Assembly: GCA_041287865.1 (NCBI GenBank)
Contig: JBGGMV010000082.1
Span: 1 to 64,000, forward strand
From: JAPWJZ01 sp041287865
Lineage (GTDB): Bacteria > Pseudomonadota > Alphaproteobacteria > Micavibrionales > UBA2020
DNA length: 64,000 nucleotides
Direction of reading: 5' to 3'
Shown here: piece by piece, positions 58,565 through 64,000 of the stretch
Layout of the letters: each line of letters starts with the position of its first letter
Position numbering within the stretch: the first letter of the stretch is position 1
Position numbers and translations under genes: made by a program
Notes under the pieces: model-generated
What the model was told of the DNA's origin: nothing
Seen by the model: the letters and a program-made list of their open reading frames with translations, nothing else
Databases searched by the model: none

Positions 58565-59767
58565 TTGCTGAAAAACAATTTTCGCAACAGCGTCGCCGCG
58601 CTTAGCCTGTGCGCCGCTCTGGCCGTAACAGCCTGCGCTCCCGGTGACAACTGGGCCGTCGATGGCCGCCAGTATAGTTCAACGGAAGCCACCGCCCGCC
58701 GCGCCGACAGCCGCGCGCTCCCGACGCTGGTCACCACCAACGAGCCCGCGCCCGACATCATCTACCGCCGCGGTTCGCGCGATACCGTGCTGGCCAATGG
58801 CGAGACCGCGGACTCGGTCAGGAAGCCCCGTTATTACACCTCGAACGTCGAAACGCTGGTTACCCGCAAGGTCAACGAGCTGAACCGCGACCTCTTCTCC
58901 CTGCAGCGCACCACCGGCACCTACCAGGAACGCCTGCAATCGCTCCAGGCGAAAAGCGACACCGACGCCGCGCAATACTATGAACTGGTCGCCGCGATCA
59001 ACACCGAGCTGCAATCCGGCACCACCCCCGGCAACCCGATCCTGATCGAACGCTGGAACCTCGCGCAGAACAAGCTGCAGAACCTGTCGGATACCGCAGG
59101 TTACCTGAACGGCCTTGCCGCAGACCTGTCGAACGAAGCCTCCAAGGCCGCTTACCTGCAGGAAACGGTGCGTTCCACCTACGGCCTGTCGGGCGCCGTG
59201 AAGCAGGACCATGAACAGCTGCGCCAGCTGGAAGACCATGTGAACCAGGAAATCGTCAACCTGAACCGCCTGCTGACCTCGACCAACGACGAGATCTCGC
59301 GCCGCTCGGCTTATCTCCGTACCGAGCACCTGAACATGCAGACGCTCTCGCTCGCCATCTCGAACGGCGAACTGTATGGCCAGAACATCTCGAACACCCT
59401 GTTCAAGAGCGCAGCCGACGGCGGCCGCGCCCTCTCCCCGATGCCCTCGCCTGCGGCTTCCACCAGCCGCCGCCCGCTGGTCATCATCCGCTTCGACCGC
59501 GCCAATGTGAACTACGAGGAAGCGCTCTATTCCGCCGTGAGCCAGGCGCTCGACAAATACCCGACCGCGCGCTTTGACCTCGTGGCCGTCAGCCCCTCGA
59601 AAGGCAACCCTGCCGAACTCGCGCTGGCTTCATCCGAAGCCCGTAAGAACGGCGAGGCTGTGTTCCGCTCGCTGACGCAGATGGGCCTGCCCGCAGGCCG
59701 CGTGCAGCTGAATTCGGCCAACAGCACGGAAGCCCGCAACAGCGAAGTGCATATCTTTATCCAGTAA
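58565..59767 (+). CDS. Lipoprotein with long helical stalk and OmpA-like C-terminal domain
   Basis: 400 residues from TTG 58565 (GAGG 7 nt upstream), giving a clean lipoprotein signal ending LAVTAC; upstream extension to 58403 has no signal character. Residues about 90-290 are helical/coiled coil (LVTRKVNELNRDLFSLQRTTG, ETVRSTYGLSGAVKQDHEQLRQLEDHVNQEIVNLN). The C-terminal 100 residues (PLVIIRFDRANVNYEEALYSAVSQALDKYPTARFDLVAVSP, SSEARKNGEAVFRSLTQMGLPAGRVQLNS) have the strand-helix pattern and final VHIFIQ strand of OmpA-like domains, but the usual NxxLSxxRA motif is altered to ASSEARKNGEAV. A role in envelope architecture is likely; family not established. Confidence 0.75.
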   Translation: MLKNNFRNSVAALSLCAALAVTACAPGDNWAVDGRQYSSTEATARRADSRALPTLVTTNEPAPDIIYRRGSRDTVLANGETADSVRKPRYYTSNVETLVTRKVNELNRDLFSLQRTTGTYQERLQSLQAKSDTDAAQYYELVAAINTELQSGTTPGNPILIERWNLAQNKLQNLSDTAGYLNGLAADLSNEASKAAYLQETVRSTYGLSGAVKQDHEQLRQLEDHVNQEIVNLNRLLTSTNDEISRRSAYLRTEHLNMQTLSLAISNGELYGQNISNTLFKSAADGGRALSPMPSPAASTSRRPLVIIRFDRANVNYEEALYSAVSQALDKYPTARFDLVAVSPSKGNPAELALASSEARKNGEAVFRSLTQMGLPAGRVQLNSANSTEARNSEVHIFIQ

Positions 59768-59781
59768 GCTATTAGACTTTC

Positions 59782-59817
59782 AAAAACGGCCCCGCTGTCA
59801 CAGGCGGGGCCGTTTTT
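59782..59817 (+). terminator. Terminator after the lipoprotein gene
   Basis: A 14-bp stem AAAAACGGCCCCGC / GCGGGGCCGTTTTT with an 8-nt loop TGTCACAG, starting 15 nt after the stop codon. Confidence 0.88.
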
Positions 59818-59857
59818 CTTTATCTGGCTACCCCGCCTGTGGTAGACTGAAGCCGGT

Positions 59858-61096
59858 ATGGAAGCCGCACATATAGACACCCTGACATCGATCGCGCTTG
59901 TCACCACCGCCGCCCTGCTCTGCGGGTTGGTGCTGATCCGCCTGCGCCAGCCGGCCATCGTCGGCTATATCGTGGCGGGCGTGGTGCTGGGCCCCACGGG
60001 GTTCAAGCTGGTGTCGAACACCGAAACGGTTCAGGTGCTGGCGGAGCTGGGCGTCATCATGCTGCTGTTCCTGATCGGCATGGAGCTGTCGCTCCGCAGT
60101 TTCAAATCGGTCTACAAGACCGCGCTGTCGGCAGCCGCGCTGCAAATCATCGCCGCGCTGGGCGTCTTTTACGGCATCGGCCATTTCATGGAATGGACGC
60201 TGGAACGCGTGCTGGTCTTCGCCTTCGCAACCGCACTGTCGTCCACCGCCGTCGCCATCAAAATTCTGGAAGAAACCGACGAATTGCGCACGCCTGTCGG
60301 GCGCACCACCGTTTCCGTCCTTATCGCGCAGGATTTGGCCGTCATCCCCATGCTGCTGATCATCAGCGCCTTCGGCACCGGGCATGCGGCGGCGCATATA
60401 TCGAGCACTGAGACCACGCTGATGATTTTGCTGAAACTGGCGATCGCCATCGGCTTGCTGGTCATTATCAGCTGGTTCCTGTCGAAGCGCGACCGCATCA
60501 CCCTGCCGATGTCGGACTGGATCGTGTCGCGGCCCGAGATTATCCCGCTGGCATCCATGGCCTTCTGCTTTTCCTGGGCGACGCTGTCGGGCGTGATCGG
60601 CCTCTCGACTGCTTACGGCGCCTTCCTTGCCGGCCTGATCATCGGCAATTCCAACGTGCGCGCCACGCTGCACAAGGCGTCGGAGCCGATACAGACCATC
60701 CTGCTGATGGTCTTCTTCCTGTCCATCGGGCTGCTGATCGATTTGAAGTTTATCGCCGCCAACTGGCAGAACGTGCTGCTGGTTCTCTCAACCGTCACGC
60801 TGTTGAAAACCACCGTCAACGTCGCCATCCTGCACTGGCTGGGCGAGCCCTGGGGCCGCGCGTTCCATAGCGGCGTGGTCATGGGCCAGATCGGGGAATT
60901 TTCCTTCATTCTTTGCGCCGTCGGTCTCACCGCCAAAGTGATTTCGGTCGACGATTACCGCTTGATGATTTCGGTGATCGCGCTTTCGCTGCTGATCTCG
61001 CCCATGTGGCTGTCCATCGCACGCCGCCTGCACGATCTCGCGCTCAAAAAACTGGGCGCAGGCATCCTGACGCAGGCATCACCGGACGAATTCTAG
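59858..61096 (+). CDS. Kef-type cation:proton antiporter (CPA2), membrane domain only
   Basis: 412 residues with about 12 membrane segments. CPA2 features: LRQPAIVGYIVAGVVLGPTG near the N-terminus, LAELGVIMLLFLIGMELSL, FATALSSTAVAIKILEE, GRTTVSVLIAQDLAVIPML (the QD motif of transport), and LSTAYGAFLAGLIIGNS. The C-terminal TrkA-N (RCK) domain of KefB/KefC is absent, so glutathione/NAD gating is not expected in this chain. Potassium or sodium for proton exchange is inferred. It ends 4 nt inside the convergent 61093 gene. Confidence 0.92.
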   Translation: MEAAHIDTLTSIALVTTAALLCGLVLIRLRQPAIVGYIVAGVVLGPTGFKLVSNTETVQVLAELGVIMLLFLIGMELSLRSFKSVYKTALSAAALQIIAALGVFYGIGHFMEWTLERVLVFAFATALSSTAVAIKILEETDELRTPVGRTTVSVLIAQDLAVIPMLLIISAFGTGHAAAHISSTETTLMILLKLAIAIGLLVIISWFLSKRDRITLPMSDWIVSRPEIIPLASMAFCFSWATLSGVIGLSTAYGAFLAGLIIGNSNVRATLHKASEPIQTILLMVFFLSIGLLIDLKFIAANWQNVLLVLSTVTLLKTTVNVAILHWLGEPWGRAFHSGVVMGQIGEFSFILCAVGLTAKVISVDDYRLMISVIALSLLISPMWLSIARRLHDLALKKLGAGILTQASPDEF

Positions 61097-61803
61097 GGCT
61101 TCGGCGCTTTCACAACATGCGGGCTGTGCGGCGGGCTGACATTCACCAGCTCGGGCGAATCTTTAAATACCGTCACCTTGGCGCGACTGAACAAAACTTT
61201 CTTACCATCCGGGCCATCCTTATGCGCCTCAAGAATATAATCCCCCGGCGGCACATCGCGGAAGATCGCGCCGCCGTCGTGCGAGGTGCTTTTGTGGCGC
61301 AGTTTTTTCAGGCCCGGCACGCGCGCCGCCGCAATGGGGCGCAGCCATTCGGTCTTGCCCAGCACCGTGCCGAGGTACATGGCGTCATTTCGTACGGTCT
61401 TGCCGTCTTTTGATTTCAGCGTCACGGTCACGCCTGCCTCGCCCTTGTCATTGTGCAGGGTATGGCCCGCAGCCGATACGGTGGTGACAAGATGATGCGT
61501 GCCCGCCTTGGGCTTTCCGATCGCGACGCGCAGCGCCTTGTACAGCTTGGCGCCGGGCACCTGCAGGGTGATTTCCTTGTCATGGCCGGTCAGGCCGCTG
61601 TCAGGCACCTTCACGGTCGCGGTCTGCACGATTTTGTTGAAGACAAGACTCAGCTTGCGCCCCGCCTCCACCTCGATATGCGCATAGCCGGTTTTGTCGG
61701 TGCGCCATGTATCGCCGGTGGCAATATCGGTGACGTCGCCCTCGAGCGGTTTCGAGGTTTCGTAGTTTTTGGCGAAAATATCGACTTTGACCTTTTTGGT
61801 CAC
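61093..61803 (-). CDS. Beta-sandwich protein with carboxypeptidase-regulatory-like domains, unknown function
   Basis: 236 residues, no signal peptide. Two or three Ig-like/CarboxypepD-regulatory segments: VKVDIFAKNYETSKPLEGDVTDIATGDTWRTDKTGYAHIEVEAGRKLSLVFN, and near the C-terminus SHDGGAIFRDVPPGDYILEAHKDGPDGKKVLFSRAKVTV, with the typical PPGDYILEA turn. The tail is Pro/His-rich (PPHSPHVV). It overlaps the glutamate dehydrogenase stop by 4 nt and is therefore its co-translated downstream partner, though no functional link is evident. Confidence 0.7.
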   Translation of the reverse strand: MTKKVKVDIFAKNYETSKPLEGDVTDIATGDTWRTDKTGYAHIEVEAGRKLSLVFNKIVQTATVKVPDSGLTGHDKEITLQVPGAKLYKALRVAIGKPKAGTHHLVTTVSAAGHTLHNDKGEAGVTVTLKSKDGKTVRNDAMYLGTVLGKTEWLRPIAAARVPGLKKLRHKSTSHDGGAIFRDVPPGDYILEAHKDGPDGKKVLFSRAKVTVFKDSPELVNVSPPHSPHVVKAPKP

Positions 61804-63005
61804 TTCACGCCTTCGAAGATATTCTTGTAAGCCATATAGCGCCCCGCCGTGACGGTATCGACGCCGTTATCCTTCACCAGCTTCATCAGCGTCTGGATAT
61901 TCTTGGTGATGCGGGCGATGGTGATTTCCTTGGCTTCGATCACCTTGGCGCGGGTCTTGGCGTTTTCTTCGGGCGTGACTTTTGACGTCAGTTCGACATA
62001 GGCCGCGATAATGCCGCCCGGGTTGGCGATAAAATCGGGGATGACCGTCACGCCCTTGCGATGCAGCGTCGCGCGCGCGCCGTCGGTCGAGGGGCCGTTC
62101 GCACCCTCCACAACGCGCTTCGCCTTGATTTTCTCGACATTGTCCTCGCGGATGACATTCTGCACCGCGCAGGGGAACAATACGTCCACGTCTTCGTAAA
62201 GCACATCGGAGGCATCCGTCGGCGTGATGCCCGTGTCGGCCAGCAGTTTTTTGGCCTTGTCGGTGTTCATGGTGGCCAGCGCCTCCAGCAATTCAGGCTT
62301 TGGCGCGTCGGTGAAGTGATACGTGCCGCCGAATTTCGGGTCGGAGAGGGATTTCAGCACCGCACCCTTTTCGCCGAAATATCTAATCACAGCCGCACCC
62401 ATCGCGCCCGCGCCCTGCACGGCATAGGTCGCGCCGATGACGGGTTTGTTTTCAACGCCCAGCAGCGCAATCGCCGCAACGGCGACGCCCAGACCGGCGA
62501 TGCCTTCCTTGTCGTAGTCGGTGCCGCCCATTTCGACCGGCTTGCCGGTAAAGCTGCGGGTCGATTTCAGTTCATCGCAGATCCATTTCGGATGGATGGG
62601 GCGCGCGCCGATATCAAAGCCGAAGCCGCCGTATTTGCCGCCGTTTTCATGCAGATGCGGTTTCATCAGCTGCGCAAACTTGCGGTATGTTTTTTCAAAA
62701 TCGGGCGCATCGGGATTGGCTTTCAGCCCCGATTTGGCACCACCCAGCGGCAGGCCCGCCGCCGCGTTTTTTAGCGCCATGGTGCGCGCGAGCATTTTAA
62801 CTTCGTCGAGCGAGACATTGGGCGTAATGCGCGTGCCACCCTTGCCTGACAATGCCAGCGGGCCGCCTGCGGAAATGCCGGTGTTCCAGACGACCAGATA
62901 GCCTTCGACGCCATCGCCGGAGAGCGTGGTTTCAACTTCCGGCTTCAATGCCTGGAATTTTTTCTCGAGCTCGGCGAATTCCTGTGCGAATGCAGTCGCG
63001 GCCAT
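61800..63005 (-). CDS. Glutamate dehydrogenase (Glu/Leu/Phe/Val dehydrogenase family)
   Basis: Interconverts glutamate and 2-oxoglutarate plus ammonia. 401 residues: N-terminal ELFV dimerisation domain with TLSGDGVEGYLVVWNTGISAGGPLALSGKGGTRI, the catalytic Lys segment LPLGGAKSGLKANP, and the NAD(P) Rossmann domain with VQGAGAMGAAVIRYFGEKGA. VLFPCAVQNVI and EGANGPST are family-typical. Cofactor cannot be fixed by eye. AGGAG upstream confirms ATG 63005. First of a two-gene operon with the 61093 gene. Confidence 0.9.
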   Translation of the reverse strand: MAATAFAQEFAELEKKFQALKPEVETTLSGDGVEGYLVVWNTGISAGGPLALSGKGGTRITPNVSLDEVKMLARTMALKNAAAGLPLGGAKSGLKANPDAPDFEKTYRKFAQLMKPHLHENGGKYGGFGFDIGARPIHPKWICDELKSTRSFTGKPVEMGGTDYDKEGIAGLGVAVAAIALLGVENKPVIGATYAVQGAGAMGAAVIRYFGEKGAVLKSLSDPKFGGTYHFTDAPKPELLEALATMNTDKAKKLLADTGITPTDASDVLYEDVDVLFPCAVQNVIREDNVEKIKAKRVVEGANGPSTDGARATLHRKGVTVIPDFIANPGGIIAAYVELTSKVTPEENAKTRAKVIEAKEITIARITKNIQTLMKLVKDNGVDTVTAGRYMAYKNIFEGVK

Positions 63006-63061
63006 GGTTTTTCTCCTGTTGAAAAATGATGGCCGATTTTAGGCTTTGGCTGCGGAAATGA

Positions 63062-63802
63062 CTAGTCCAGAAACTTGCCGCCGAGGGCTTCTTTTATGGC
63101 TTTATAGCCAATTTCCTGCACTTCGTTCTCGCCCATCTTGCCCAAAATAAACGGGCCGTATGACACGCGGATCAGGCGGTTCACTTTAAGGCCAAGATAT
63201 TCCAATACCTTACGGATCTCGCGGTTCTTGCCTTCCGTCAGGATCATTTCGATCCAGACGTTGTCGCCCTGCTCTTTTTCCAGCGTGGCGGTGATGCTGT
63301 TATATAAAATGCCGTCGATCTTGATGCCGTCTTTCAGCTTATCAAGCCGCGCCTGCGTGATCTCGCCAAAGGCACGCACACGGTATTTGCGCGTCCAGCC
63401 TGTCGCGGGCAGCTCCAGATGGCGGGCCAGTTCGCCGTTATTGGTGAGCAAAATCAGCCCTTCTGTCGTGAGGTCAAGGCGGCCTACCGACATCACGCGC
63501 GGCAGGTCATCGGGCAGGTTTTCAAAAATGGTAGGCCGGCCCTTTTCATCGTGGTGGGTCGTCACCAGCCCCTTCGGCTTATGGTAACGCCAGAGGCGCG
63601 TCTGTTCCTTGCCGCCGACGCGCTGGTTGTCGACGTATATCTTGTCGCTATCCACTACGTTCTGCGCAGGACTTTTCAGAACCTTGCCATTGAGGGAGAC
63701 GCGGCCCTCCAGGATAAGGCGTTCGGCGTCGCGGCGGGAGCAGACTCCGGCGCGGGACAGGTACTTGGCGATGCGTTCGCCCTTTTTTGCTTCTTCGGTC
63801 AT
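63062..63802 (-). CDS. rluB: 23S rRNA pseudouridine synthase RluB-like (RsuA/RluB family)
   Basis: 246 residues from MTEEAKKGERIAKYLSRAG (ATG 63802, AAGG 8 nt upstream); the frame remains open to 63985 but that overlaps divergent tadA. N-terminal S4 RNA-binding domain (GVCSRRDAERLILEGRVSLNGK), then the RsuA-type catalytic core with the catalytic Asp in VGRLDLTTEGLILLTNNGELA and RKYRVRAFG. The C-terminal EMILTEGKNREIRKVLEYLGLKVNRLIRVSYGPF is diagnostic. It modifies U2605 of 23S rRNA in E. coli. Divergent from tadA with 18 nt between the starts. Confidence 0.93.
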   Translation of the reverse strand: MTEEAKKGERIAKYLSRAGVCSRRDAERLILEGRVSLNGKVLKSPAQNVVDSDKIYVDNQRVGGKEQTRLWRYHKPKGLVTTHHDEKGRPTIFENLPDDLPRVMSVGRLDLTTEGLILLTNNGELARHLELPATGWTRKYRVRAFGEITQARLDKLKDGIKIDGILYNSITATLEKEQGDNVWIEMILTEGKNREIRKVLEYLGLKVNRLIRVSYGPFILGKMGENEVQEIGYKAIKEALGGKFLD

Positions 63803-63820
63803 TTCTGATACCTTAGGCGC

Positions 63821-64000
63821 ATGGACGCGCAAAATAAATACATGATTGAGGCTTTGGCCGAAGCAAAACGCGCCGCCGAGGCCGGCGAGGTACCGGTGGG
63901 CGCATTGCTGGTCGACGGCACCACCGGCGAAGTCGTGGCCCGCAGCGGCAACCGCACCGAACAGGACAAGGACGCCACCGCCCATGCGGAAATATTAGTT
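63821..64000 (+). CDS. tadA: tRNA adenosine(34) deaminase TadA, 3' part beyond window
   Basis: First 60 codons only. MDAQNKYMIEALAEAKRAAEAGEVPVGALLVDG is the standard TadA N-terminus and the zinc-binding/catalytic HAE motif (TAHAEILV) is the last thing visible before the edge. TadA deaminates A34 to inosine in tRNA-Arg(ACG), which is encoded at 58198-58274. Divergent from rluB, a common alphaproteobacterial arrangement. Confidence 0.93.
   Translation, partial: MDAQNKYMIEALAEAKRAAEAGEVPVGALLVDGTTGEVVARSGNRTEQDKDATAHAEILV

Noticed and set aside
63803..63985. Upstream extension of rluB to 63985
   Set aside because: It is antisense to tadA, whose N-terminus and HAE motif are unmistakable, and the S4 domain begins just after ATG 63802.

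Overview
This window looks like a contiguous piece of chromosome from a free-living Gram-negative bacterium, most likely an alphaproteobacterium. The support is LPS export (LptF/LptG), MlaA/MlaC, LpoA, a TpsB-type outer-membrane protein, FabI-AroC, a phasin, a tRNA-Arg(ACG) of alphaproteobacterial type, and a dense cluster of GANTC (CcrM) sites. Genus cannot be fixed from sequence alone. Coding density is high, start codons include many GTG and TTG, and adjacent genes often overlap by 1 or 4 nt. I see no rRNA, no CRISPR array, no insertion sequence and no intact prophage.

Layout. 1-5.6 kb: 3'-truncated sppA, an unusual GANTC/DnaA-box intergenic region, aroC-fabI, and an M23 peptidoglycan hydrolase. 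5.7-12.9 kb (mostly minus): a small exported protein, holC, a fused lysophospholipid transporter/acyltransferase/acyl-ACP synthetase, and pepA. 13-16.7 kb (plus): lptF-lptG-mlaA-mlaC, an envelope lipid-transport block. 17.6-22.3 kb (minus): ettA, an SRPBCC protein, SirB1-like and BON proteins, yraN, rsmI. 23.2-27.3 kb (plus): lpoA-yggS, then an Hsp70 (DnaK-family) gene. 27.4-30 kb (minus): small membrane proteins and an RraB-like protein. 30.2-45.8 kb is more accessory: orphan TpsB, a seven-repeat YwqK/MORN-like protein, a degenerate alpha/beta hydrolase, FkbM methyltransferase, 3-hydroxyisobutyrate dehydrogenase, CPBP protease, FecR protein, DctA, a zincin-like protein, alternative oxidase, a DUF3592 protein and an M20 peptidase with altered metal ligands. 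45.9-47.1 kb (minus): a compact three-gene cassette. 47.3-58.2 kb: BRCT protein, TyrA-like dehydrogenase, phosphoesterase-like protein, a second hydrolase paralogue, phasin, and a 1653-residue protein with a calpain-like Cys motif. 58.2-64 kb: tRNA-Arg(ACG), a lipoprotein, a Kef-type antiporter, glutamate dehydrogenase, rluB and the start of tadA.

The most interesting candidate system is at 45890-47108. A 48-codon gene with a strong ribosome binding site encodes a Pro-rich peptide ending in a Cys-x-x-Cys motif. It is followed after 6 nt by a DUF692/MNIO-family iron oxidase, the family that modifies cysteines of ribosomal peptides, and then by an overlapping 69-residue partner. This has the architecture of a minimal MNIO RiPP cassette. 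Second-tier candidates are the giant calpain-like protein, the 10-site GANTC cluster with a consensus DnaA box, and a pair of paralogous alpha/beta hydrolases with changed nucleophile elbows.
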